Part shown: positions 50,566 through 59,065 of the stretch, one piece after another | Numbering within the stretch: position 1 is the first letter of the stretch | How the letters are laid out: each line of letters starts with the position of its first letter | NCBI RefSeq assembly: GCF_036421915.1 | Contig: NZ_JAZGOM010000004.1 | DNA from: Georgenia_A wangjunii | Lineage (GTDB): Bacteria; Actinomycetota; Actinomycetes; Actinomycetales; Actinomycetaceae | Length of the DNA: 64,000 nt | Strand: one strand, 5' to 3' | Notes under the pieces: generated by a model | What the model was told of the DNA's origin: nothing | What the model saw: the letters and a program-made list of their open reading frames with translations, nothing else | The model's database searches: none | Program-made: the position numbers and the translations under genes

Positions 50566-51351
50566 CTAGATGGACTGCCACTCCGGCTTGGTGGCGTACG
50601 TCTCGCGGTAGTAGCTCGCGCGCTCGAGCCGGGAGGCGGACGCGTCGTCGAGGAGGACCGTCGCGTGCCGGTGGTGCTGCATGATCGTCGCGGGCCACAT
50701 GGCGCTGACGGGCCCCTCGGCGAGCTGGCGGACCGCCTCGGCCTTGCCCTCGCCCGTCGCGACGAGGACGAGGTGGCGCGCCTCCATGATCGTGCCGAGG
50801 CCCTGCGTGAGGCAGTGCTGCGGGACGGCGTCGACGTCGTCGTCGAAGAAGCGGGCGTTGTCCTTGCGGGTCTGCGTCGTCAGCGTCTTGATCCGCGTGC
50901 GCGAGGCGAGCGAGGAGCCCGGCTCGTTGAAGGCGATGTGCCCGTCGGTGCCGATGCCGAGGATCTGCAGGTCGATGCCGCCGGCGTCGACGATGGCCTG
51001 CTCGTACGCCGCGCACGCCCCGGGGAGGTCCGCGGCGAGGCCGTCCGGGCCCTGGACCGCGCCGGGTGCGAAGTCGACGCGGCCGGCGATCTCGCGCTCG
51101 ATGACGTTGCGGTACAGCTCCGGGTGCTCGGCACCGAGGCCCACGTACTCGTCGAGCATGAAGGCGCGCGCACGGGCGAAGGAGATGCGGCCCGCCTCGT
51201 GGCGCCGCACCAGCTCGTCGTAGACGGCGAGCGGGCTGGACCCGGTCGCCAGGCCGAGGACGGCGTCGGGCTTCTCGGCGAGCAGCCGCTCGATGGCGTC
51301 AGCGACCAGGACGGCGATCTGCTCCGCCCCGGGCTGGATCACGACCTCCAC
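50566..51351 (-). CDS. nagB: Glucosamine-6-phosphate deaminase
   Basis: Converts glucosamine-6-phosphate to fructose-6-phosphate and ammonia, the last step bringing GlcNAc into glycolysis. 261 aa with VLGLATGSSPLAVYDELVRR (phosphate loop), FMLDEYVGLGAEHPELYRN (catalytic Asp), ILGIGTDGHIAFNEPGSSL (His of the catalytic dyad) and TIMQHHRHATVLLDDASAS. GTG at 51349-51351 (VEVVIQPG) with GAGG about 10 nt upstream. A -10 candidate TAGGGT lies about 55 nt up (minus strand, 51410-51405), but no clear dre site is visible. It completes the PTS/GH20 theme; nagA is not in the window. Confidence 0.96.
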   Translation of the reverse strand: MEVVIQPGAEQIAVLVADAIERLLAEKPDAVLGLATGSSPLAVYDELVRRHEAGRISFARARAFMLDEYVGLGAEHPELYRNVIEREIAGRVDFAPGAVQGPDGLAADLPGACAAYEQAIVDAGGIDLQILGIGTDGHIAFNEPGSSLASRTRIKTLTTQTRKDNARFFDDDVDAVPQHCLTQGLGTIMEARHLVLVATGEGKAEAVRQLAEGPVSAMWPATIMQHHRHATVLLDDASASRLERASYYRETYATKPEWQSI

Positions 51352-51430
51352 GTGGGTTGCACCTCATTCTTCGTCGGGCGGCACGAGCGTGTGCCTGCCC
51401 CAACCCTAGTGACGAACGCGCGGGGGCGCC

Positions 51431-51450
51431 CCGGCCGTCCGGACCGCCGG
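51431..51450. terminator. Near-palindrome after the ABC permease
   Basis: CCGGCCGTCCGGACCGCCGG is nearly self-complementary and lies 5 bp past the permease stop on the minus strand. Possible weak terminator. Confidence 0.35.
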
Positions 51451-51454
51451 GCCG

Positions 51455-53074
51455 TCAGTGCTTGGGCCAGCCCCGCATCGTCGTCAGCAGCCGGTCCGCC
51501 CGCGCGTCGAGCGCGCGCCCGCCGACGACGACGCCGGCCGCCACGAGGCCCGCTCCCCCGACGAGCCCGACCGCCAGGCTCGCCCACCCCCACGCGGGCG
51601 CCACGGCGACGGCGAGCACGGCGGTGACGAGCGCCGGGAGCGAGAGGAGGAACGCTGCCCCGGAGGTGACCGCCTGCGCGACGAGCGTGATGCCGACGTT
51701 GCCGGTCGACGTCGTCGAGAAGGGGCTCGCCCCCGGGGGCGGCGCGGGGTAGACGAGCACGCCCGAGGCGACGGCGGAGACGGCGAGGCCGGCACCGAGG
51801 AGGCCGAGAGAGGCACCGAGCGCGGCCGGCACGACGTCCCAGCGCCCGCTCCACCCCGCGAGAACGAGCGTGAGGACGGCGGTGGCGGGCACCATCCACG
51901 CCGCCGCGCCGACCACCCGGCCGAGCCGGTCGTGCCACCCCCGCACCCCGGCGCTCACGTGCATCCAGAAGGCGGTCGAGTCGTACGCGGTGTCGTTGTG
52001 CGCCGTCCACCCCGCGAAGCCGGCGAAGACCGGGACCGCGGCGAGCGGCGCCCACGAGAGGTTCCCGGCACCGAAGAGGTCCGTGGAGAACCAGACGACG
52101 GCGAGGATCGGCAGGATCGCCATGCCACCGATGTTGCCGAGGTAGCGCGGGTCCGCGCGCCAGTACCGCAGCGAACGGGCGGCGACGGCGGCCGCCGGCA
52201 GCGGCAGGCGGAGCACCCGCGCGAGGACGGGGGCTAGGTCTCGCCCGCGCCCCCGGCCCGCACGGGCGGGCGGGCGGCCCGTCCCCACGGAGACCATGGA
52301 GGCGGCGAGCAGCCGCGTCCACGCCCACGCGAGCAGGCCCACCCCGCCGGCGCTGACGGCGAGGCGGGCGAGGGCGAGCAGCGGTGCGCCGTCGGCGACG
52401 TCCCCGGGCGCCGCCCACGGGGCCCCGAGCGGCGTCCAGGCGAGGACCGCGACGGCACCCGGCAGCCAGCGCCCGATCGCCGCGACGTCGAGCGTGCCGC
52501 CGACGGCGGGCAGGACGGAGACCGCGAGCAGCGCGGCGAGCCCGACGAGCCCGGCGGCGTCGCGCCCGCGCCGCGAGCGCAGGCCGCTCGAGGCAGCCGT
52601 CGTCGTCACCCGGGCCACGAGCAGGCACGTGAGCGCGCCGAGTACCCCGCCGAGGACCGCCGGGGCACCGGCCGACGCGGACCCGGGCGCCCACAGGAGC
52701 ACCGGCAGCTGCGCGGCGAGGAGGGTGAGGACGCCGGGGATCCCGATGGCACCCGCGACGACGAGCGCGACGGCGAGCCGGCGGGAGGGCACGGCGAAGA
52801 GCGCGAACCGCTGCGGGTCGAGGGTGTCGTCCACCCCGAAGGCGACGAGCGGGACGAGGGCCCAGCCGAGGACGAGGAGCGAGCCCGCGCCGACGGCGAC
52901 GAGCTGGCGGGTGGCCACCGCGCCGTCGGCGAGCGCCAGCGCACCGGCGACGAGGACGGCGAGCACCGCCACGCCGTAGAGGCCGCCGAGGACGAGGACG
53001 ACGACGCGCCACACCTCGCGGCGGAAGGAGTTGAGGAGCAGCCTCAGCTTCAGCCGGACGAGGGTCGCAACCAC
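51455..53074 (-). CDS. ABC exporter membrane subunit
   Basis: 539-aa multi-spanning protein with about 12 hydrophobic segments (for example VLVLGGLYGVAVLAVLVAGA, LLVLGWALVPLVAFGVDDTL, NIGGMAILPILAVVWFSTDL). No binding-protein or ATP motifs. I use the GTG at 53072-53074 (VVATLVRLKLRLLLNSFRRE), typical for the cytosolic lead-in of such permeases; it overlaps the ATPase gene by 25 bp. Together they form an uncharacterised ABC-2-like exporter. Confidence 0.83.
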   Translation of the reverse strand: MVATLVRLKLRLLLNSFRREVWRVVVLVLGGLYGVAVLAVLVAGALALADGAVATRQLVAVGAGSLLVLGWALVPLVAFGVDDTLDPQRFALFAVPSRRLAVALVVAGAIGIPGVLTLLAAQLPVLLWAPGSASAGAPAVLGGVLGALTCLLVARVTTTAASSGLRSRRGRDAAGLVGLAALLAVSVLPAVGGTLDVAAIGRWLPGAVAVLAWTPLGAPWAAPGDVADGAPLLALARLAVSAGGVGLLAWAWTRLLAASMVSVGTGRPPARAGRGRGRDLAPVLARVLRLPLPAAAVAARSLRYWRADPRYLGNIGGMAILPILAVVWFSTDLFGAGNLSWAPLAAVPVFAGFAGWTAHNDTAYDSTAFWMHVSAGVRGWHDRLGRVVGAAAWMVPATAVLTLVLAGWSGRWDVVPAALGASLGLLGAGLAVSAVASGVLVYPAPPPGASPFSTTSTGNVGITLVAQAVTSGAAFLLSLPALVTAVLAVAVAPAWGWASLAVGLVGGAGLVAAGVVVGGRALDARADRLLTTMRGWPKH

Positions 53075-53817
53075 GACAGCTCCACCTGGTTGGGCTCGGC
53101 GCCGACGAGCTGGGCGAACCGTGTCTCGAGGTCCTCCCCCGCGCTCACGTCCGCGATCGTCCCGGCCGCGACGACCTGCCCCTGGGCGAGCACCGCGACG
53201 TGGGTGCACAGGCGCTGGACGAGGTCCATGACGTGGCTCGAGAGCACGACCGTCCCGCCCCGGGCGACGAAGTCCTCGAGTATGGCGCGGATCCCGGCGG
53301 CCGAGACGGGGTCGACGGACTCGAAGGGCTCGTCGAGAACGAGGACACGCGGGGCGTGGACGAGCGCGCACGCGAGCGCCGCCTTCTTCGTCATCCCGGC
53401 CGAGTAGTCGGCCACGAGGGTGGCGCCGGCCTCGCGCAGGTCGAGGACGTCGACGAGCTGCTCGGCGTGGGCCCGGGCCCGCTCCGCCGGCATGCCCCGC
53501 AGGAGCCCCGCGTACGTGACGAGCTCGAGGCCCGTGAGGCGGTCGAAGAGCCGCACGCCGTCGGGCAGGACGCCGAGGTCGGGCTTGGCGAGGGCGGGCT
53601 CGGCCCAGATGTCGACGCCGTGGACGTAGGCGGTCCCGGCGTCGGGGCGCAACAGACCGGTGGCCATGTTGAGGGACGTCGTCTTGCCCGCCCCGTTGGG
53701 GCCGACGATGCCGAAGAACGATCCGGCGGGGATGGCCAGGCTCAGCTGGGCGACCGCGACCTTGGGGCCGAACCTCTTGTGGAGGCCCCAGAGGTGGAGG
53801 GCGGGGATCTCACTCAT
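53050..53817 (-). CDS. ABC transporter ATP-binding protein
   Basis: 255-aa ATPase: Walker A IVGPNGAGKTTSLNM, Q-loop region LGVLPDGVRLFDRLTG, signature YSAGMTKKAALACALVHAP (a degenerate LSGGQ), Walker B VLVLDEPFESVDPVS and switch LSSHVMDLVQ. Best seen as the motor for the overlapping permease at 51455-53074. TACGCT lies 9 nt before the ATG (minus strand, 53832-53827), a possible leaderless start. Confidence 0.92.
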   Translation of the reverse strand: MSEIPALHLWGLHKRFGPKVAVAQLSLAIPAGSFFGIVGPNGAGKTTSLNMATGLLRPDAGTAYVHGVDIWAEPALAKPDLGVLPDGVRLFDRLTGLELVTYAGLLRGMPAERARAHAEQLVDVLDLREAGATLVADYSAGMTKKAALACALVHAPRVLVLDEPFESVDPVSAAGIRAILEDFVARGGTVVLSSHVMDLVQRLCTHVAVLAQGQVVAAGTIADVSAGEDLETRFAQLVGAEPNQVELSWLRPSSG

Positions 53818-53858
53818 CGCTGCCCGAGCGTAGCCGAGCCGCGGCGGCAGAACCGCCG

Positions 53859-53899
53859 CGCGGGGCGGGCAGGACGTCTGGCGTCGTGCCCGCCCCGCG
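53859..53899 (-). terminator. Terminator after hupB
   Basis: CGCGGGGCGGGCA / TGCCCGCCCCGCG, a 13-bp stem with a 15-nt loop, 14 bp beyond the HU stop codon. Confidence 0.8.
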
Positions 53900-53912
53900 T
53901 GCGCGGGTGTGC

Positions 53913-54197
53913 TTACTTGTTGGAGACGGCCTTCTTGAGGGCGCTGCCGGCGGAGATCTTGACGCCGAAGCCGGCGGGGATCTGGATCTCCTCGCCGGTG
54001 CGGGGGTTGCGGCCGGTGCGCGCGGCGCGCTCGACACGCTCGACGGCGAGCAGACCGGTGACCTTGACGGTCTCACCCTTGCTGAGCGAGTCGACCAGGA
54101 CGTCCTGCAGGGCCGACAGAGCGGCGTCGGCCTGGGACTTGGTGAGCGAGGAGCGCTCGGCCACGGCGGCGACGAGCTCGGTGCGGTTGACGGACAT
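53913..54197 (-). CDS. hupB: HU-family nucleoid protein
   Basis: 94-aa histone-like DNA-binding protein: NRTELVAAVAERSSLTKSQADAAL, GETVKVTGLLAVERVERAAR, TGRNPRTGEEIQIPAGFGVKIS (DNA-binding arm) and SALKKAVSNK. It lacks the long Lys/Ala-rich C-terminal tail of mycobacterial HupB. ATG 54195-54197 with GAGAGGGA about 5 nt upstream and a hairpin in the leader. Monocistronic. Confidence 0.96.
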   Translation of the reverse strand: MSVNRTELVAAVAERSSLTKSQADAALSALQDVLVDSLSKGETVKVTGLLAVERVERAARTGRNPRTGEEIQIPAGFGVKISAGSALKKAVSNK

Positions 54198-54222
54198 GAA
54201 ATCCCTCTCATCGATCGGCACA

Positions 54223-54240
54223 CGCACCCTCGTGGGTGCG
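54223..54240 (-). promoter_or_regulatory. Hairpin in the hupB leader
   Basis: CGCACCC-TCGT-GGGTGCG, a perfect 7-bp stem ending 25 nt before the hupB start. TAGTGT just upstream (minus strand, near 54258) is a possible -10. Likely stabilises or tunes the mRNA of this abundant protein. Confidence 0.5.
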
Positions 54241-54375
54241 GCTGGCCCGACACTACGGCGTCTGTGGCCGCGGTGTCGCCCCAACCCGCCGCATTTTCGG
54301 CGTGTCTCTGCGGATTATGCGCTCGGGAAGGGTGTTCTTCGACGCACGTCGTCGAACCTTCGTCCGTGCGGGCGC

Positions 54376-54663
54376 CTACTCGGTGCCACGGGTGAGGTCC
54401 GCGTACTCAGGGTGCCGGTCGATCCAGCCGGCGATGAAGCTGCACTGCGGGACGACCGTGAGACCGCGCTCGCGGGCGTCGTCGAGGCCCGCCCGCGCGA
54501 GCGCGGAGCCGATCCCGTTGTCCTCTATCTCGAGGTCGACCTCGGTGTGCGTGAACGTCATGACGCCGTCGGCGACCGTGTACGCGGCGACCCCGACGAC
54601 CTCCCCGTCCAGGACAGCCTCGACCTGCTGGGCCTCGATGTTGTTCCTCACCTGTGCGTCCAT
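54376..54663 (-). CDS. GNAT-family N-acetyltransferase (YjdJ-like, small)
   Basis: 95-aa minimal GNAT domain (COG2388-like): VEAVLDGEVVGVAAYTVADG, MTFTHTEVDLEIEDNGIGSALARAGLDDARERG (acetyl-CoA loop, QxxGxG-like as DNGIGSAL) and VVPQCSFIAGWIDRHPEYADL. These one-domain proteins often have unknown substrates. The ATG at 54661-54663 has GGAG 6 nt upstream; the longer frame to 54873 is not conserved. Confidence 0.9.
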   Translation of the reverse strand: MDAQVRNNIEAQQVEAVLDGEVVGVAAYTVADGVMTFTHTEVDLEIEDNGIGSALARAGLDDARERGLTVVPQCSFIAGWIDRHPEYADLTRGTE

Positions 54664-54857
54664 GGCGTCTCCGTCGCTCGTCGTCCGGGGACCACCGACG
54701 CTAGCCGCCGGTGACGCTGCCGTCCTGGGCAGGCGCGGCCGGGCCGGGCAGACGCCGGGCAGGCCCGCCCGGCGGGAGGCTGCCCCCCGCCCGCGCTGCA
54801 GCCACCGCGGGCCCCGTGGGAACCTGTGCGGACACGCACGATCGACAGGAGTTGATG

Positions 54858-55853
54858 ATGGAGTCACGCACACTGGGGAGCACGGGACGCACCGTGTCCG
54901 CCGTCGGCCTGGGGACCTGGCAGCTGGGCGCGGACTGGGGGTCCGTGGACGAGGGCGAGGCGCGCGGCGTCCTCGAGGCCGCCGTCGAGGCCGGGGTCAC
55001 GTTCTTCGACACCGCCGACGTCTACGGCGACGGGCGCAGCGAGTCCTTCATCGGCTCGTTCCTGCGGGACAACCCGGGTACGGGCGTGACGGTGGCGACG
55101 AAGATGGGCCGGCGGGTCGAGCAGGTCCCCGAGAACTACACCCTCGACGCGTTCCGCGAGTGGACCGACCGCTCGCGCCGCAACCTCGGCACGGACCGCC
55201 TCGACCTCGTCCAGCTCCACTGCCCGCCCGGGCCGGTCTTCTCCGACGACGCCGTCTACGACGCCCTCGAGACGATCGTCGCCGAGGGGCGCGTGGCCGC
55301 GTACGGCGTGAGCGTCGAGACCTCCGAGCAGGCGCTGCGCGCCATGGAGCGACCGAACCTCGCGAGCGTCCAGATCATCCTCAACGCCTTCCGGCGCAAG
55401 CCGCTCGAGGAGGTCCTGCCCCGCGCCCAGGAGACGAGCACCGCCATCATCGCGCGCGTCCCGCTCGCCTCGGGCCTGCTCTCCGGGCGCTACACCCGCG
55501 AGACGCGCTTCGCGGAGACGGACCACCGCAGCTTCAACCGCCACGGCGAGGCGTTCGACGTCGGCGAGACGTTCTCGGGCGTCGACTACGAGACCGGGGT
55601 CGACGCCGCGGCGGAGTTCGCCGAGCTCGCCGCCCGCCTCGGGCCCGCCGGCGCGACGCCGGCGCAGGTCGCTCTGCGCTGGGTCATCGACCAGCCCGGC
55701 GTCACCTCCGTCATCCCCGGCGCGCGCAACGCCGAGCAGGCCCGCGCCAACGCCGCGGTCGGGGCGATCGAGCCCCTGTCCGGCGAGCTCCGCGAGGCGC
55801 TCGAGCGCCTCTACGACGAGCGGATCCGCGCGCAGGTCCACGAGCGCTGGTGA
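54858..55853 (+). CDS. Aldo/keto reductase
   Basis: 331-aa NADPH-dependent reductase of the AKR superfamily: TVSAVGLGTWQLGADWGSVD, FFDTADVYGDGRSESFIGSF (catalytic Asp and Tyr), VATKMGRRVEQVPENYT (Lys), LDLVQLHCPPGP (His), and a C-terminal cofactor site VIPGARNAEQARANAAVG. CAGGAG lies 6 nt before the ATG at 54858; the ATG at 54855 is equally in frame. Substrate unknown. A strong terminator follows. Confidence 0.94.
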   Translation: MESRTLGSTGRTVSAVGLGTWQLGADWGSVDEGEARGVLEAAVEAGVTFFDTADVYGDGRSESFIGSFLRDNPGTGVTVATKMGRRVEQVPENYTLDAFREWTDRSRRNLGTDRLDLVQLHCPPGPVFSDDAVYDALETIVAEGRVAAYGVSVETSEQALRAMERPNLASVQIILNAFRRKPLEEVLPRAQETSTAIIARVPLASGLLSGRYTRETRFAETDHRSFNRHGEAFDVGETFSGVDYETGVDAAAEFAELAARLGPAGATPAQVALRWVIDQPGVTSVIPGARNAEQARANAAVGAIEPLSGELREALERLYDERIRAQVHERW

Positions 55854-55857
55854 CCCA

Positions 55858-55888
55858 CCGCGGCGGCCGGCACCCCCGGCCGCCGCGG
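55858..55888. terminator. Terminator between AKR and DUF72 genes
   Basis: CCGCGGCGGCCGG / CCGGCCGCCGCGG, a perfect 13-bp stem with a 5-nt loop, between convergent gene ends. Confidence 0.85.
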
Positions 55889-55907
55889 CCCGCGCCGCGG
55901 TCTCCGC

Positions 55908-56759
55908 TCACGGGACGCCCGGCCCGGGCCGGGCGGGCACCGCGATGTCCGCGAGCCGCTCGGTGAGCGCGAGCGCATCGAAGGGCGCGTGGACCTTGGC
56001 GTCGTTGTCGAAGTAGACGTAGACGTCGGCGCCGTCGGCGTGCCAGCCGCGCACGTCGGCGGCCCACGCGTCGAGGGCGGCGCCCGAGTAGCCGCTGACG
56101 TAGAGCTCCTCCGCCCCGTGGAGGCGGACGTAGACGACGTCGCTCGTGCGCTCCCGCAGGAGCGGCCAGCGCCCGGCCGTGTCGGCGACGACGAACCCGA
56201 TGTCGTGGGCACGCAGGAGGTCGAGGAACGCCGGGTCGCGGTAGGACTCGTGGCGGACCTCGAGGGCGTGCCGCAGCGGGCGGTCCACCTCGACGCTCGT
56301 CCACGCGCGCCCCTCGACCCGCTCGTCGTGGCCCTGGGCGAGCCGCGCGGCCGCGCCGGTGCTGCGCGGAAGGAGGCGGAAGAACGCGGCGAGGCGCTCG
56401 GGGTCGAAGCCCAGCACCGGCGGCAGCTGCCACAGGACGGGGCCGAGCTTGTCCTCGAGGGCAAGGACGCCCGAGGCGAAGAAGTTGGCGAGCGCCGTCT
56501 CGACGCCGACGAGCTTCTTCATGTGCGTGATGAAGCGCCCGCCCTTGACCGAGAAGACGAACCCGGGCGGCGTCTGGGCGTACCAGGCGCGGTAGCTCTC
56601 GGGGCGCTGGAGGGAGTAGAACGAGCCGTTGACCTCGATCGAGGCGAGCCGCCCGGCGGCGTACTCGAGCTCGCGCCGCTGGACGAGCCCCGCGGGGTAG
56701 AACGTCCCGCGCCAGCCGGCGTACCGCCACCCCGAGATGCCGATGAAGACGCGCGCCAT
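55908..56759 (-). CDS. DUF72 (YecE-like) protein
   Basis: 283-aa TIM-barrel-like protein of the DUF72 family: VFIGISGWRYAGWRGTFYPAG, EVNGSFYSLQRPESYRAWY, FVFSVKGGRFITHMKKL, VLWQLPPVLGFDPERLAAFF, VRHESYRDPAFLDLLRAHDI and VYVYFDNDAKVHAPFDA. Biochemical role unknown although the fold suggests an enzyme. TAGGGT (minus strand, 56772-56767) stands 7 nt before the ATG: leaderless. Confidence 0.94.
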   Translation of the reverse strand: MARVFIGISGWRYAGWRGTFYPAGLVQRRELEYAAGRLASIEVNGSFYSLQRPESYRAWYAQTPPGFVFSVKGGRFITHMKKLVGVETALANFFASGVLALEDKLGPVLWQLPPVLGFDPERLAAFFRLLPRSTGAAARLAQGHDERVEGRAWTSVEVDRPLRHALEVRHESYRDPAFLDLLRAHDIGFVVADTAGRWPLLRERTSDVVYVRLHGAEELYVSGYSGAALDAWAADVRGWHADGADVYVYFDNDAKVHAPFDALALTERLADIAVPARPGPGVP

Positions 56760-56876
56760 CCGCCGGACCCTAGCCGGTGGCGCCCTCGACGGCCTCGCGG
56801 AACCACGTCGTGATCGTCGTCGGGTGAGTGATCGCCCGTCGCCACCGTCCCCTGACGGCGATGCGGACGCGGTGGC

Positions 56877-57869
56877 TCAGGTGACGTCGCGCCGGTGGAA
56901 GAGGAACGCCCCGGCGCCGACGAGCAAGACGGTGAGCGCGGCGAGGTAGCCCGCGCTCTGGGCGAGGGTGAGGACCTGGTCCGTGTAGTCGCACGTCATG
57001 CCGAGTGACGTCGTCGTGCACTCCTCGACGTAATACGTCGTGCCGTCCGCCGCCCACGCGGTGACGTTGACGAGCACGAGGTAGGGCTGGACCTGCGGCA
57101 GGAGCCCGCGGCCGAGGCCCTCGGCCACGACGCCGTAGGCGATGACGACGCCGAGCACGGCGGCGACGTGCCGCAGGAGGAACCCCAGCGCGGCGCCGAC
57201 GACCGCCGCCCCGCCGGCGAGCACGACCAGGCGCGCCCCCGTCCACGCCGCGTCACGCCAGTGGTGCGCGAGGGTGCCTCCGGCGAGGTCCTGCGTCCCG
57301 TAGATCACCCAGGACCCGAGGAGCGCGAGCGCGAGGATGACGACGGCGACGGGCACGACCCCGAGGCCGGGGGCGAGGACCTTGCTCGCGTAGACACGCA
57401 TCCGGCGCGGCTCGAAGGTCAGCCACGTGCCCATCGAGCCCGTCGAGAACTCCGCCGCGGTCGCCGTCGCCCCGACGAGGACGCCGAGGAAGCCGGCGAG
57501 CGGGGTCAGCGAGAGCAGAGAGGTCTGCATGACCTCGTGGAAGGGCGGGGCCGAGAAGAGGAAGTCGCTGCGCTGCGGCGGTCCCATGAACTCGCAGCCG
57601 AAGTCGACGTCCGCGCCGCTGCGGGCGCGCTCCGCCTCCTCGTCCGCCTCGCACTGGGCGAGCATCTCCTCGCCGTCCGCCTCCCACATGGCCACCGCCT
57701 CGGCGTAGAAGCGCTCCGCCTCGGCGACGGCCGCCGGCGTCGGCGGCTGCACCGACTGCCACGCCGAGACGAGCAGGAGCACGGGGACGGCGAGGCTCCC
57801 GAGCATGAGGGCGAGGACGAACCGGCGCGCGAAGAGCCGGCGCAGCTCGACCCTGACGAGCCGGCTCAC
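56877..57869 (-). CDS. ABC-2-type transporter permease
   Basis: 330-aa membrane protein: first helix FVLALMLGSLAVPVLLLVSA, a large extracytoplasmic loop (about residues 40-110) with several Glu and Cys, then helices PLAGFLGVLVGATATAAEF, GVVPVAVVILALALLGSWVI, LVVLAGGAAVVGAALGFLL, AVLGVVIAYGVVAEGLGRGL and a final one. FSTGSMGTWLTFEPRRMRVYASK is the conserved cytosolic stretch of ABC-2 permeases. The GTG overlaps the ATPase stop (GTGA). A second Cys-containing loop (VEECTTTSLGMTCDYTD) may form a disulfide outside. Confidence 0.88.
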   Translation of the reverse strand: MSRLVRVELRRLFARRFVLALMLGSLAVPVLLLVSAWQSVQPPTPAAVAEAERFYAEAVAMWEADGEEMLAQCEADEEAERARSGADVDFGCEFMGPPQRSDFLFSAPPFHEVMQTSLLSLTPLAGFLGVLVGATATAAEFSTGSMGTWLTFEPRRMRVYASKVLAPGLGVVPVAVVILALALLGSWVIYGTQDLAGGTLAHHWRDAAWTGARLVVLAGGAAVVGAALGFLLRHVAAVLGVVIAYGVVAEGLGRGLLPQVQPYLVLVNVTAWAADGTTYYVEECTTTSLGMTCDYTDQVLTLAQSAGYLAALTVLLVGAGAFLFHRRDVT

Positions 57870-58981
57870 CGCTGCTCCCCCTCGTCGCTGCGCGGCGCCG
57901 GACCTGCGGCGCCCGACGCGCCCGGCGCGCCTGCGGCGTCTGCCGCGCCTGCGGCGTCTGCCGCGCCTGCCGCGAGCGCCCGAGGCCTCCCCCGCGACGG
58001 TTTCGGCCGCCCGCCCCGCCGCCGACGCGCGCCGCCGGCGTCCGGGTCCCCGTAGTCGATTCCGCCGTCACCGCCGGCCAGGCCCTCGCCGCGGGTGAGG
58101 TCGAGGAAGACGGACTCGAGGTCGGCGCGCACGGGCGCGAGCTCGTTGACGTAGAGCTCGCTGCGCGCGAGGAGGTACGTGATCCGGGCGGGGTCCGGCT
58201 CGCCGCTCACGTGGAGCATGCCGGCCTCGGTGCGCACGTCGAGGCCAGCGGCGACGAGGACCGCCCGCGCGGACTCGGGGTCGTCGATGCCCAGGCGCAC
58301 CTGCGTCGTCGCGCGGGTGCCGATGACGTCGGCGACGGTGCCCGAGGCGAGGAGCCGCCCACGGCCGATGATCGAGACCGTGTCCGCCACCTGGCCCACC
58401 TCGGCGAGGATGTGGCTGCTGACGAGGACCGTGCGCCCGGCGTCGCCGAGCCGGCGCATCGTCTCGCGGATGTCGCGGATGCCCGCGGGGTCGAGCCCGT
58501 TCGTCGGCTCGTCGAAGATGAGCAGGTCCGGCGCCTTGAGCAGCGTCGCGGCGATGGCCAGGCGCTGCTTCATGCCGAGCGAGAAGCCGGCGTAGCGGTC
58601 GGCGGCACGGGCGCGCAGCCCCGTCTCGTCGAGGACCTCCTCCACTCGGGACCGGGGTGCCCCGATCGCCTCGGCGAGGAGGCCGAGGTTCGTCCGGGCG
58701 CTGAAGGTCGGGAAGAACTTCGGCGACTCGACGATGGCGCCGACCCGCCCGATGACGGTCGGGAGCTCGGCCGGGACCTCGTGACCGAAGATGCGCATCG
58801 TGCCCGAGTCCGCGCGAACCAGGCCGAGGAGCATGCGGATCGACGTCGTCTTGCCGGACCCGTTGGGGCCGAGGAAGCCGTGGACTCCGCCGGCCGGCAC
58901 GTGGAGGTCGAGGCCGTGGACGGCGACGTGGCTGCCGTACGTCTTGCGCAGCGCGTGCGTCTCGATGGCCAGGGCGCTCAT
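57866..58981 (-). CDS. ABC transporter ATP-binding protein with low-complexity tail
   Basis: 371-aa ATPase: Walker A GFLGPNGSGKTTSIRMLLG, signature YAGFSLGMKQRLAIAATLLK, Walker B LLIFDEPTNGLDPAGIR, switch LVSSHILAEV. Residues 225-300 are a typical C-terminal domain of the DrrA/CcmA type. The last 60 residues are basic then Ala/Gly-rich (AAGAADAAGAADAAGAPGAS), encoded by an 18-bp tandem repeat near 57920-57975. ATG 58979-58981 with GAGGAGG about 4 nt upstream. Works with the coupled permease; exported substrate unknown. Confidence 0.92.
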   Translation of the reverse strand: MSALAIETHALRKTYGSHVAVHGLDLHVPAGGVHGFLGPNGSGKTTSIRMLLGLVRADSGTMRIFGHEVPAELPTVIGRVGAIVESPKFFPTFSARTNLGLLAEAIGAPRSRVEEVLDETGLRARAADRYAGFSLGMKQRLAIAATLLKAPDLLIFDEPTNGLDPAGIRDIRETMRRLGDAGRTVLVSSHILAEVGQVADTVSIIGRGRLLASGTVADVIGTRATTQVRLGIDDPESARAVLVAAGLDVRTEAGMLHVSGEPDPARITYLLARSELYVNELAPVRADLESVFLDLTRGEGLAGGDGGIDYGDPDAGGARRRRGGRPKPSRGRPRALAAGAADAAGAADAAGAPGASGAAGPAPRSDEGEQR

Positions 58982-59065
58982 GTGCCTCCTCGGCGTCCGG
59001 CGCCGGGGGTGGCGGCCAGGGTCGAGGCTAGCGAGGAACCCCAGCGAGCGGTGCCGAACCGCCGG

